The notes under the pieces were generated by a model that was not told where the DNA came from, did no database searches, and saw nothing but the letters and a program-made list of their open reading frames with translations. 64,000 nt of DNA from Mimosa pudica (Eukaryota; Streptophyta; Magnoliopsida; Fabales; Fabaceae): NCBI GenBank assembly GCA_029929735.1, contig JAKELP010000018.1, forward strand, positions 756,501 through 820,500. The letters are read 5' to 3'. Below, piece after piece: positions 12,721 through 23,997 of the stretch. A program made the translations under genes and the position numbers. Positions within the stretch are counted from its first letter, which is position 1. Each line of letters begins with the position of its first letter.

Positions 12721-13844
12721 TGCCTCGTTTTAGAAATGAAAGAATTCGCTAGTAGATATATTTTTTTCTTCAGGTTTCAATTTCATTTTTACCTCTCCTT
12801 TTTCTTCATTTATTTTTCCTTCTAAATAGGCGAGAAACATGAGGATTACATTTATTACTATATTGAGTTGCCTTGAGGAAAGTCAGTTGATGTTAAGCTA
12901 GCTTCCCATGTATTCATAGGAATTGGGAACCAGCTGATAAAAATGATATAGTGTGACAATGTTAATTGTGTTTGCTTCTTTGTTTTGGTTGAGTTACTAT
13001 TTTTCATGATATTTCTGCTTAGAAACTATTTGACGCCTGAATGGCAAAGGTAAAATAAGTTGTTTATAGACTAGGTAAATTTTTTTTTTTTTGGGATCGA
13101 ATTAGACTAGGTAAATGACAAGGCTTCTTTTTTTTCATTGCAGAGAAAGTATTCGCATTAACATTTCTTTTTTTCATGCCCATGTTGTAACGAACGAATC
13201 TTAAATGTAAAAAAAATTGGTAGTCTTTTTCAGCGCATTTCCATTATTAATTTAAAATCGTGACAAGAAAGAAGATGAACAAGATAGAAGTTGGAATGCA
13301 TAAGATTATAACTAATGATCTGGCCTAGAAAAAATATTTGAACAGATAAATCTTCAATTTTATGTCAAGACAATTATTTGTTGTAATAAAGTCCAATCAC
13401 ATTATTTTACCACAAATCGTCCATACATCCTTTTCCCCCTCACTGGATTAGGTAGAATTTTGATCGCGTCAAATTTACATTCTTTTAAATAAACATCGAA
13501 TTTCCCAATCTATATCACTACTTTTCAGTTTTCATAGCAGCCAATCAAACGTATATTATTGATCCAGTCTACTGAAAAAGCAAAATCTTATTCATCTTCT
13601 ATTCTACTCCTAGCATCCAACCAAAAGACGTTGAACAGAAATTGGAAAATTTATATACTTCAAAATCTTCGAGAAGAGAGGCTAAAGTAGCTAAGATTTC
13701 CTATGAGGTGACAAAATGCAGTAAAATAACTTAGTAAAGGTCTTTTCACCGTGGATCAAGTTGGTCTAACGTGAGATACTTAAATTTTAATGCATTTCTT
13801 ACTAATTTCCTAAGAATTTCATCACACTTCCGTGTCAGTAAAAT
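12721..13844. other. RABA2 3' UTR and convergent intergenic
   Basis: The first 300 bases or so are likely the RABA2 3' UTR (T-rich, AATAGG/AATTGTG phrases, no coding sign). An imperfect duplication of the phrase gactaggtaaat occurs near 13069 and 13107. No further gene is seen before the SINE. Confidence 0.45.
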
Positions 13845-14020
13845 CTGAGTCAGTCCCTATGCCACAAAGGACTTAATGGGGTCAGACTAATCTAGATCCC
13901 GCCCCAGGGACCTACACTTAAGGGCAAAGTGCTAGCTAAGAGATAGACTTCATTGTCAAGGCTCGAACTCAAGACCCTTAGTTAAGGGACGAAGTGAGAT
14001 TACCACTACGCCAACCACAC
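13845..14020 (-). mobile_element. tRNA-derived SINE
   Basis: Read on the minus strand the element begins GTGTGGTTGGCGTAGTGGTA. Its A box TGGCGTAGTGG is at 14013-14003, and a B-box-like GTTCGAGCC lies about 35 bases further in (13968-13960), the normal Pol III promoter spacing. The rest is a tRNA-unrelated body with GGTCCCTGGGGCGGGAT and ATTAGTCTGACCCC, resembling plant Au-type SINEs. The 3' limit is uncertain and I could not settle a target duplication; an imperfect ACTAAT match on both sides is weak. Confidence 0.7.
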
Positions 14021-14184
14021 TAATAAACTTTTGTATTTGATAGGTTGTGTGTTTCTCTTAGCTTTCAAATGAGCATATGGAAGGTTCATTCATTGCCCAA
14101 GCTACCGATTGAAAATTCTGAACATATGAGCTTTTGTATAAATAACCACAATCATAATTACAGAAGGGTGGAAATGTGGCATTC

Positions 14185-15324
14185 CTACTCAATTTGTATG
14201 GTTACATGATGAATTTTGTGTGCCTTTTCACAGTAATGCCTAATCCTATTGAGCAAATCAGGGGAACTCACCCCAGGCTCAGCTATTACATGACAAGACA
14301 GAACATTCTTCCCCACAGTTATGGCCCAAATGTGCAAGTCGTGTATATCTTGCACTCCCTTGATACCCTTGAGGCCATTTTCTACCTTCATGATATCCAT
14401 GTCATTTGGTGTCTTCTCCATTAAAATGCCAAAAATATTATTAAGCATGGACACAGTAGTTCCCAGTGATATAACACAGAATATTAGAGTACACAACAGG
14501 TCAACCACTAACCAATCTGGCCTAACCCATATCACAGCTCCAGCAATCATCACCCCCACAGATTGAATCAGATCAGCCATGACATGCAGATAGGCACCCT
14601 GCAAATTTATGTTCAGTACATTTATTTTTCTAGGACTACTCGAAACTAGACCAAGTTCCTCTTCATCCGTTGCGTTATCATGCTCCTCCTTTCCATGATC
14701 ATGATTAGAATCTCCACAGCCATGATGATGGTGATGGTGGTTGTGGTGGTGACTGTGATCATGGCCAAGCCATAACACCATGACTAAATTAAGAACAAAC
14801 CCAAATGCTGCAATCGAAAGCATGAGCATGCCATTCACTTTGGCATTTTCAGAAAGAAGTCTCCCAAGTGCTTCATATATTAAAAAGCCAGATATCAGCC
14901 AAATTAACTGTACAGAAAAAAAGGCACCTAGAACCTCAAGCCGACTATATCCATAAGACTGATGCGGCGTTGCCTTCCAGCCTGATGCCCATACTGCAAA
15001 GAGGGAGATAGAGAATCCAGCGATATCCGAAAGCAAATGTGCAGCATCACTGATAACAGCTAGGCTGTTGGCTTTCATACCACCAACAACTTCCACAAGC
15101 ATGACCACTGCATAGAAAAGTATGAGCCCACAAAGTTTCTTCGCGGACTTTGATGACTCTTCTGATGCCAGAAGACTGTGTTCATGTCTAGAAAAAGGAC
15201 AAACTAAACTGCAAGATAATGACTCAGCTGCCCCAGGCAGAATATCAATTCTTTCAGAGGCAGCTGGCATCTCTATTTCCTCCAAGGAACTTGCTTCTAG
15301 CACATGACTTTTTCCATGTTCCAT
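14185..15324 (-). CDS. MTPB1: Metal tolerance protein, Zn cation diffusion facilitator (MTP1/MTPB type)
   Basis: A single exon gives 379 residues, normal for the plant Zn-CDF group (MTP1/2/3/B). The start chosen is the ATG at 15324 (MEHGKSHVLE); the frame is open further up but has no earlier ATG. Six transmembrane helices begin near residue 62. The transport-site HxxxD motifs are both present: HLLSD (96-100, helix 2) and HVMAD (247-251, helix 5). A His-rich cytosolic loop, residues 188-210, lies between helices 4 and 5. The N-terminal Cys pair in SLVCPF and the C-terminal cytosolic domain (IHDLHIWAI) are also family features. MTP1-group proteins exchange Zn2+ for H+ at the tonoplast to store zinc. 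I favour the MTPB branch because of the divergent N-terminus and short His loop, but the exact branch is inference. Confidence 0.93.
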   Translation of the reverse strand: MEHGKSHVLEASSLEEIEMPAASERIDILPGAAESLSCSLVCPFSRHEHSLLASEESSKSAKKLCGLILFYAVVMLVEVVGGMKANSLAVISDAAHLLSDIAGFSISLFAVWASGWKATPHQSYGYSRLEVLGAFFSVQLIWLISGFLIYEALGRLLSENAKVNGMLMLSIAAFGFVLNLVMVLWLGHDHSHHHNHHHHHHGCGDSNHDHGKEEHDNATDEEELGLVSSSPRKINVLNINLQGAYLHVMADLIQSVGVMIAGAVIWVRPDWLVVDLLCTLIFCVISLGTTVSMLNNIFGILMEKTPNDMDIMKVENGLKGIKGVQDIHDLHIWAITVGKNVLSCHVIAEPGVSSPDLLNRIRHYCEKAHKIHHVTIQIE

Positions 15325-16065
15325 TTCGTTCAACAATCTGGTCTTTCACTCTGGTAAAACAAATACAACAAATTTCAATTTAGAATCTTGTGTTTATATA
15401 ATAATAGCATCATCGAAGTATTAATTTTCATATGTTGGACCAAGTTTACACAAAACTAAATCAATAATGGATGGTGGAATGTGCACAAGTTTGATAGTGT
15501 CAACTAGACAAAGCCTGTAAAAAAAGTTTAAATTACCAAGGGGGTTGACAATTTCATATTGAACAAACAAGAAGGAAGCTAACATGTAGTTCAAAGCAAC
15601 ATATCCAGCATTAAAAATCATTTCACAAAGGAAAAAGAGAAGCAATCAGAAGTGACAAAATTAAAAACTACATGATGTTTATCTAGCCACAAGCTGACAC
15701 TGTATTAGAAACTGATATGATTAGCCAGATAAGAAAATAAAGTGTCACTAAAGTTCTATCCATAACTAACCAACCAAAAAAAAAAGAATGAAATTTGTAG
15801 GTGAATAACAAGTCCACATGCTAATAAAGTAAAGAGTACAAAAAATGAAGGAGAAATTAGGTGGGAAGGAGGAAGGTGTACCTGGGGGTGATGAGAGAGA
15901 AATGGAGGGGATTAAGAAATAAGGGTGAAATGAGTGAATAAGAATTGGGAATCTGGGTTTAGAGAAATCATCAAGTTGATTGACCCCATAATTATTGGGG
16001 ACGATAATATATTTGATTGTTTCCTCGTAATCTCGTGTCTCATATAAGGAATTTGCCGGCGACAA
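15325..16065 (-). promoter_or_regulatory. MTP leader with 5' UTR intron
   Basis: A splice acceptor TTTTACCAG sits about 29 bases upstream of the ATG (near 15354) and a donor CAG/GTACAC is at about 15883-15882, so a leader intron of about 530 bases is likely. The upstream leader exon would run from about 15884 to about 16060. An intron-free CDS with a leader intron is usual for plant MTP1-type genes. Confidence 0.5.
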
Positions 16066-17529
16066 ACAAAAAACGTTCTAAAAATAGCATTTCTTAAGGA
16101 AAAAAAACAACTATATGAGGAAGTAGTTCTTTGTCATGGGTTGTCAAACTGGTTGTCAAACTGGTGAGTTTAACTAAACTCGTAAGTAAAACTCGTAGAA
16201 AGATAGTAAATTCAAATCATATTGTCGAATAGTAAACTCGTAAAAGTCTATGTCTTTTTAATAAAATGTGTTTCTATTAAAATTTAACAATAATTAGACT
16301 CAATATATTTTAAATATAAATAGTTGATATTAAATATATTACACTTATACTTCAATAAAGAAATTTGTATTAAATGTTATAAAAAAAAGAAATGTGTATT
16401 AAATTTATATAAAAATTCATTGAATTTGGTTAAATAAAAATAATTAAAATGAGTTTATGAGTAAATTAACACGATTTTATATAAGGTGGAAATATCAAAA
16501 GAATTCAACACATAAACACGTAAGTTTTTTCTGAATTTATTCTCACTAAAATTTAAGTGATTTGTCACACATTTTTGTTATATAGAGACATAAAAACACT
16601 AAAAATCGTAGTGTCTATTGGCGAGTTTAACAACAATACTTTTGATGATAACAAAACAAAAAGGAAAAGTGCTGTACAAATCGTACCAATTCCGCATAAA
16701 GTATTCACCTGATATTCTTTGGTGTGCCTAGTAGGCTGGAATTCCCCCTCATAAGAGGACCAGGCTCATGACCCTCTTCAGAGAGTTATAACAAGAGATT
16801 AAATTTAAGAAACGACAGCAACAAAATAACTAATTAATTTGTTTAAATACAAACATAAAATAACAATTATATTCAATAACTTGGGTTTGTTTGTAATCTT
16901 TATTTACCCTTCCCCATTGCCAACAACGTCAATTTTTTTGATTGGCCTAAGCAAGCTTTAACGTTTTTTTATTGACGCTTTAATGCCAACATTTGCTATT
17001 ACTATAAGATCGTTATTCTAATGGAAATTTGATAAATTGTATAAAATTGTTTTGCTAATGAAATCTCAGACATTCATTGCCTTTTGCGTATTTGGTAAGG
17101 GTGCCAAAATGGGAAGAGAATGAGAAGAATAATCTTGATATGCAGTTAAGTTAGCCTTGGAATCATATTATATGGATATACATGGTCCTTTTCCATTAAG
17201 TTGCCTTTTGCTTTTTTTGTGGGTGGCGTAGGCAAGAAACCATGTCGGGTTGTCGGGTTCGGGTTCTTATTCAAACATCTCTATCAAATTATATGGGCCA
17301 CTGGAAATATGTATTGATCCAAAGCCTCCAAAGTCAAAACTTAGCCATTTTTCCCTGTGGGCTGACAAAAACGTCACCCAACATAATTTCAATACAAACT
17401 TAGAAATTAGAAAAGTAAAGGACAGTGAGAGCAACTGATTGCCAATTTGTTTTTGAATGAGGAAGGAATATATCAATTAATCAAAAGACTTTACATAGGA
17501 TATACATGTCTGAAAATGCATGTGTCAAC
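16066..17529. other. Intergenic upstream of MTP
   Basis: AT-rich sequence without recognisable coding capacity. A short tandem of the phrase ggttgtcaaact lies at 16139-16162. Nothing else is seen until the LINE remnant. Confidence 0.45.
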
Positions 17530-18640
17530 CGTCAATACTTCTCGACATTGAGTAGTGCATTTCTAGCTCCAAGAGTGTGTTCTTTGAGTATATTTATAGT
17601 ATCAGCAATGGACTCTAGTTTTACATTGTGATCTTGAAAGATGCATTTGTTTCCGTCTTCCCAAAGCTTCCAGCATAACAGTTCGAATTTCACTATTTTG
17701 AATTGAAAATTGTTCATTGGATTGAGGTTGTTGAAGATCCAATCGACAAAGGAAGTCTGAATGTGGGAAGGATCTACTGAGTTAAGTCCTAGAAGGCGCC
17801 AACATTCCATATCTATGGGGCATGAACGCATGATATGGTTCAATCCTCAGGTACCCTTAACATATATTACAGTTCCTTTCAGTTGTCATGTGCCTATGTT
17901 GACATTCCACATTGGTGAGGAGACAATCCTTGATTGCGAACCAGAGGAAGGTTCTAACTCGATGGCTCCCTGGCCACTTCTAAATCCATTGCAACCTCGT
18001 ATCTTTGTAGGTTCATAAAACTTCTTGAGATGCTCGATAAGTTGAGAAAACTGAGAATTCATCATTAGGGGTTAAGTTCTAGGAGCGAGTTTCGCTTCCA
18101 TCTTAAGGCGCTGGAGGCTTGACTAGACATATTGAAGCAACAATAAATTCTATTAACATCGTATCAAATTTAGGAGTATCTCATTTTCCGTCATTGATAA
18201 TGAAGTGGGAAATAGGTTGTCTCAGTTGCTCTCTAGGAAAAAGTTGTGAAGGCTCTATGTTTGAGAAGACCAACTTCCTCTAGCCAGCTATTCCCCCTAA
18301 AACTCAACTTTTTGTCATTACCAAGATTCCACACCACATTCAAAAACTCAACTTTTTGTCATTACCAAGATTCCACACCACATTCAGCTTCACATCTTCC
18401 CAAATACCAACAATGCTTCTCCAAGTATGAGAGACTGTTTTAGTATTGAAAGTGTAGTCTGGGGAGTTAGTCCAGTTGTATTTAGCTCTGGAGGCTTTGC
18501 CATCACTTTTTTGGCCAGTTGAACATGAGCAAGAGCATGAGCATTTGTTGTGGACTTCTGGTTGGCTGGTTGCACAGACATGTGCAAGAATAAATAAGTA
18601 AATAATTGCGTATTTTTATTAAAAATAATTGCGTATTTGA
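17530..18640 (-). mobile_element. Decayed LINE (non-LTR retrotransposon) 3' part
   Basis: The minus strand holds broken pieces of the C-terminal part of a plant LINE ORF2. From upstream to downstream these are TVSHTWRSIVGIWEDVKL, then VVWNLGNDKKLSF and SWLEEVGLL. After them comes a zinc-binding reverse-transcriptase (zf-RVT) block with WPGSHRVRTFLWFAIKDCLL. This continues as RHMTTERNCNIC and, after a frameshift, MNHIMRSCPIDMECWRLLG, then LLCWKLWEDGNKCIFQ, the linker that normally precedes RNase H. Several stops and frameshifts make it inactive. A 44-base tandem duplication lies inside it. Confidence 0.75.
18301..18387. repeat. 44-base tandem duplication inside the LINE remnant
   Basis: The block starting AACTCAACTTTTTGTCATTA at 18301 is repeated exactly at 18345. 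As 44 is not a multiple of three it breaks the LINE frame and so arose after the element died, or killed it. Confidence 0.9.
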
Positions 18641-18837
18641 GCAACTTCCAAAATTATTTCAACAACGGTAAGCTCAGATATAGATTCTTGAAGAGTCAAC
18701 GGGAGGGATTTTCCAGGCAGAAATCCTCAGAAATCAATGAGTGAAAAGGAATCATGAAATAAGCAAGCGCGCGAAAACGTCACGGAAAAAAGTAAAGGCG
18801 AATCACTAATGCTGCTATGTGATGTCCAGTAACACAT

Positions 18838-19201
18838 ATATAAACATTACATTCTTCCACTTAGGTGCTCCATGTACAAGGTAGTTTTCTTATGTGATAT
18901 TAATCAAATTATTAATTATTAATGTAAAATTTTGGCTGTAAATTCAAAATCTAATCTTCATCTGTCAATATTTCAAAACGAGTTCTATTGATATCTTACC
19001 AGTAATCAAGAAAAGGGGATAAAAATGAGAGGAAAATTAATAATAGAAAAAGGTGAAAATGACCCTCAAAAAATACAAACTAAGGCCAACATGCTGAAAT
19101 CATGAATCCCATTCGCCCATTCAGGGCTACAAGTTTATATAAAACATCCTGATGTTACTACACGTCGTCAACATAAATCAACTGTAATTGGGAAAAAAAA
19201 C
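18838..19201 (-). other. eIF3g 3' UTR/downstream block, duplicated at 47922-48515
   Basis: This stretch just after the eIF3g stop codon is likely 3' UTR. It has a diverged copy about 29 kb away in the same orientation. Shared landmarks include TTACATTCTTCCACTTAGG, GGGGATAAAAATGAG and TTCGCCCATTCAGGG. Confidence 0.75.
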
Positions 19202-21071
19202 TTATGCTGCCCTTGGAGTGGCCCATTCAACTCTAAGGATGAGATTGTCATAACCATATCCATTCAGTTTATTGATTGCTCTCTGAGCGTCTTCCCTGTT
19301 CACAAAGTTAACAAACCCAAATCCTCTGCTAATGCCAGTCTTTTGATCAACAGCAACATACACTCTGCTCACAGCACCAAAAGGACGGAACAGCTCAAGC
19401 AAATCAGGCTCTCTTGTATCCTCAGAAAGATTGGTGACCCTTACAGAATTTTCGTCATTCCTTCGCCGCATATCCGATCCAGTGGTTCTCTCCGCACCTG
19501 CTCTCATACCAGGAGGAACATATGCTCCCTTGGTTGTACCAGAAGCAGCTGTGGTAGCCTCTGATGCAGCAGGCTTCTCACTGAATGTTTCCATTGGCTG
19601 AGCAAGATCCTTGTATGGACACCTTGAAGTCCAATGGTCTCCCTTCTTACCACAGGTTCTACAAACCATGAGAACAGCACCCTTCTGAAATTGAGCCAAT
19701 GGATCTCCAGCAACCTTTGGTTCTTCTGCTTTGCTGCCTGTTTCCAACGGGTATGTTAGGGAGATCATGGGATGAAAGCAAATTAAAATTTGTAGGACTA
19801 ATAGATTTATATATCAGTTTACACATTAACAAATACCATCTTGCAAGAACTACAAAATAATATCAATGCCGAGAGAAGCAAAAGCTAATGTTGCAAGGAA
19901 ATGCAAAGGAATTCCCTAATTCAACTGCTTAAACTGTGAATTAGATCAAACACACATTATTTATGTAGAGGTAAGTGCCCTGTGAGCAATTAACAATTGA
20001 AAACAATGTTGCAAGGCCAATTTAAAGACAACTGAATGGGAGAAACTACTTGACTGCAAATGTTTTCATATACTATTCCTCCAACTCTATTATTTACTAA
20101 TCAAAAGCAACCTAAAATAAACGGTGTATAAGCCTGTGCATTTAAGTTTAATAAGCATATAACACAGATCTCCATTACAACTCAGAATCAGCAACATTTT
20201 CTAGCTATATAGTAAAAAAACCCAGCTCAAGTTTCAAGTTTCATCTAAGCCAACACATGGCCACAGAAGCGCAATGAAAGATTCACATGACAAATTGAAA
20301 TCAATACTGAATTCATGACACAGGTCTGGAATAACATCTTTTCCAAACTTATATTATTTGCAAAACTTTTATCCACTCACAGAAAAAGCTCAAGTCTTTC
20401 AAACAATTAGAGCACAAATAACAAACAAGAAGACAAACACATATTTTAGAGGCCAACAATGTTGCAAAATCCAACACAAAAATCAAAACTTCAACATCAT
20501 AAGCCACAACAGCAGAAGTTCAAGACCAGTAATCTCCATATAAAACTCAAATTTTCACAATGTCTAATCAACTAACACAATAATCACACATACTACAATC
20601 AATCAAATAACACAATAATCACACATTCTACAATCAATCCTAACAACAACAACAACAACAATAAAAATAAGATAAAACAGCAAAAAGAAACAGAAATTCA
20701 ATCAAAGACGAGAGAGTTAATAACAAACCAGGAGCCCTAGGACGTTCAAGGAGGATTTCTTCAGTGGAAACCATAGTGAGTCTACTACCAACGTCTTCAT
20801 TGGCGGCATCGCCGAACTTAGCCCACGACCGTCGCTCCACGGCGCGCTTACTGAGGCGAGCATTGGCGAGCTTGCGAGTGCGAGTGGTGGTGGTGATCTT
20901 AACCTTATTGCCTTCTTCGTTGAACTTGTACTCTATCACCTTCTTTATGCCGTTCTCGTCGGGGCCTATCACTTGCCGCGGTGGCAGCAGGAAATCCAGA
21001 TCCTCTCCGTCGTCTTCGTCTAATTCTCCCCACCGTAGCTTCGCCGGCTGGCTAGAGATTTGCGCCGCCAT
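19202..21071 (-). CDS. TIF3G1: Translation initiation factor 3 subunit G (eIF3g)
   Basis: Two exons, 21071-20729 and 19737-19202 (donor CCTG/GTTTGT, acceptor GGAAACAG, phase 1), give 292 residues, the usual plant eIF3g length. The N-terminus MAAQISSQPAKLRWGELDED matches the family, followed by the DFLLPPRQVIGPDENGIKKV block. A CCHC zinc knuckle CRTCGKKGDHWTSRC spans residues 140-154 (C140, C143, H149, C154). The C-terminal RRM (about 210-290) has RNP2 VRVTNL and RNP1 RGFGFVNF. eIF3g is part of the eIF3 complex on the 40S ribosome and helps scanning and reinitiation. The roughly 1-kb intron has an (AAC)n run near 20641. A MULE-like MITE lies 205 bases upstream of the start, so the promoter must be short or partly transposon-derived. 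Confidence 0.96.
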
Positions 21072-21275
21072 GAATGGAGATGAAGAAGAGGTTTGGGTGT
21101 GTGCTAGGGTTTGTGTTTGGATCTGGAATTTGGCTTCTCAAGAATTATGAATACTCTTTGTAGATAAGAATTACGAGTAATATCTCATTATGGTCATTAC
21201 ATTATTTACATCAAATTTTATTACTACCATATATTTACCGTTTAAATATTACTACTTACGTCACTTTTCCTTTTT

Positions 21276-22112
21276 GGGAAAATGACATATAAAGCTTGCC
21301 CAATTGGGACTTGGACAATTGAGGTGTGTAAATTGTGGAAAACTCAAGTTGGGTCATTTGAACTTAAAACAAATTACCACATTTGGAGAAAAGACTAAAA
21401 TGCCCTTTACTAATCTAATATATTACAACACAACCAAACATGAATCTCACACTAAACAAAAAGAAAAATCACGATGATGAAGTATGTGGTCTATAATAAT
21501 TCATGATCAAAAGAAAAGCTAATGGTGTCTTTTAGGGTATGAAATAGACAAATTATGTATGTGTATTGTATAATCCTAAAACTTTGTCTGGAATTTATTG
21601 ATGGAAGAAGAAGTTCAGGTAGACATAGATGTAATGAAGATGATGAAGTAGATGTTCATTCACTGTTGCATTGATTAGGTTTTGGAAATAAAAATGCATG
21701 TTTCTATGGTTAAAATTCATGAGACAGTGGTTAATACGCATGTTACTCTGGTTATTCGGCATGTTACAGGGAAGCAAAAATGGCGGGTGAAGATGACGAA
21801 CTCGCTCTAACGAAATCGCTTGTGCAGAGGGCCTTGTTGAAGCCGACGATGGGTGAAGATGACGACAGAGAGATGATGGGTGGGGGCGGGCTAGGTAGGG
21901 TTTGAGGAGAAGATTGTGGCTAGGGTTTGAGGAGATGATGATGGCTGCAGAGAGAAGAAGGATGGAGAGTTTTTAATTTTAAGGGCACTTTAGTCTTTTC
22001 CCCAAATGTGGTAATTTGTTTTAAGTTCAAATGACTCAACTTGGGCTTTCCACAATTTACCCACCTCAATTGTCCAAGTTCCAATTGGGCAGACTTTATA
22101 TGTCATTTTCCC
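21276..22112. mobile_element. MULE-like foldback element with long terminal inverted repeats
   Basis: The element starts GGGAAAATGACATATAAAG and ends with the inverted form CTTTATATGTCATTTTCCC. The inverted repeats extend roughly 140 bases with few mismatches. Flanks are TTTCCTTTTT (21266-21275) and TTTCGTTTTT (22113-22122), a 10-base near-identical duplication with one mismatch, as left by Mutator-type transposition (usually 9, sometimes 10). The interior carries no transposase. Its part at 21780-21960 is GC-richer and, on the minus strand, reads like a plant gene leader (CTCCTCAAACCCTAGCC), so it may be captured DNA. Confidence 0.8.
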
Positions 22113-22122
22113 TTTCGTTTTT

Positions 22123-23408
22123 AGGTAGTAATTGAAATTGAATATAGTATAGTGTTGTTAGAACCGAACTGGACCAGTTGGTCACACTGGTTTAAATGTC
22201 GACTGTTTTATATTTCAGCTCAACGGTTATCAGTTTGATCGTCGTTTCAACTAACGTTTTAAGCGATTCGACCGTGTTGAACTGTGACCCAAAACCCTGA
22301 CTCGCCTTTATGTCCAACTTTTACGGCATTGAGTTATAGTGTGAATCAAATTTTTTTTATATTTTTCATAAAATTTAAACTATTGAAATCATCAATAATG
22401 AAGTAAAGGAGGATAAATTAATATGATTTTACCTTAATGAACGAACTAGTAGTAGGGGTGCTAATAGTTCAGCCTAATTATAAAATGTCCAACTTATGGT
22501 GTAATTGATTGCCCTGAACCAGGTATGTGGCTAGAGACCAATTTTTAAGGCCTGAGCTTGTCTTGTGGCTTGAATTGACATGACTATTACCTTGGAGGGA
22601 GACCTGATAAATTAAACCAACTAAAATCAGAGGTTTAGAGAGGTAAATTGTGGGTGACATCATTTAAATGTATGTTTAGAGAATGAGAGACAAAAGAAAC
22701 CGTATAATACAGGATTATATAAATGTAATTTTATATTAAGAATTGGTAACAAATAATAATACTATAATTTTTTATTTAAATAAATATTATTTAATTTCTT
22801 AATAGGTCAGACTAATAAGACGACTTTTTTTTAAGTCTGAGACTAACATGTTAAACAAAGCAGTCCAAAAGAAAAACTCTGAACGAACCAATCTAACTAG
22901 CTAGTATTATAATACAACACTAAATATATACAATAATATAAAATATCAGGGAAAAATACAAAATTATAAAGTATTAAAATAAAGTAAAGATTTTAAAATA
23001 TACTCATGGTTTGAAAGATGCTTTCATATTTAACTCCATATATAAAATTATCTCGGTATTGTTGGCCAAAAAAAATATCTCGGTATAATATCAGTTGACC
23101 CAATATAAATATAGGCAACTATATTATTATATTGTGTAATATCAACTATTTATTAGGCTCCTTTTAGTAAGTTTAAGTTTAATATCTTATCTAGATTGTT
23201 ACGAGTATATAAAATATGTAAAAATTTAATAATTAAAGTTAGTATAATTCAAAGCTTTAAAACTCTTCTGGTATTGGCAAAAAAAAACAGAGAGTCTTCT
23301 GGTAAAAAAAAAAAGCTACAAGAGTCTTATTGAAAGGACGAATGTAAAATTTCGATAAAAGAATGTACAATTTCAGAACTAAATGAAACTGTTTCATGTC
23401 AATGTCAA
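22123..23408. other. Intergenic, AT-rich, no gene recognised
   Basis: No coding signal or clear repeat terminus found. A few short poly-A runs are present near 23070, 23280 and 23310. Confidence 0.45.
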
Positions 23409-23417
23409 TATGATATA

Positions 23418-23846
23418 GGCTAAAGTATGTTTTTGGTCCCTTAACTTTAGAGAAAATCATGTTTTGGTCCCTTAACTTTGAAAAGTATGTTTTTGGTCCC
23501 TTAATTTTGGACAAAGTCATCTTTTTAGTCCTTTAACTTTGAAAAGTGTGTTTTTAGTCCTTTTAAATTCAGTTTAAGTATGTATTCGGTCCCTTAAGTT
23601 TGCAAAAAGTCATGTTTTAGTCCCTTAATTTTGAAAAGGAAGGGACTAAAAACATTTTTATCCTTTTTTCAAAGGACTAAAAACATTACTTTATCCAAAG
23701 TTAAAGGACAAAAAACACACTTTTCAAAGTTAAAGAACCAAAAACACACTTTCTCCAAAATTAAGGACCAAAAACACACTTTTCAAAGTTAAGGGACCAA
23801 AACATGACTTTGTGCAAACTTAAAGGACCAAAAACATACTTTAGCC
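23418..23846. mobile_element. Foldback MITE with TTTTTGGTCCCTT repeats and 9-bp target duplication
   Basis: The element begins GGCTAAAGTATGTTTTTGG and ends with its inverse. It is flanked on both sides by TATGATATA (23409-23417 and 23847-23855), a perfect 9-base duplication that points to a Mutator-type transposase. Each arm is made of 4-5 diverged copies of a unit of about 35 bases (TTTTTGGTCCCTTAACTTTG...), so the whole forms a long hairpin. It has no coding capacity. Confidence 0.88.
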
Positions 23847-23997
23847 TATGATATATATATATTCAGCTCGTTACTTGCGAAAAAATGGGATGGCTTCAAG
23901 CTTTATTAGCTTATCAATAACATCCTCTCCTGATATGAACACAAAACAAAATAACATAGCAAAACCAAGAAACTAAGCCATTAATATATATACACGA

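Noticed and set aside
17761..18018. 85-codon plus-strand frame
   Set aside because: It lies antisense to the zf-RVT part of the LINE remnant.
20764..21150. 128-codon plus-strand frame
   Set aside because: Antisense shadow of eIF3g exon 1, where the protein match on the minus strand is clear.
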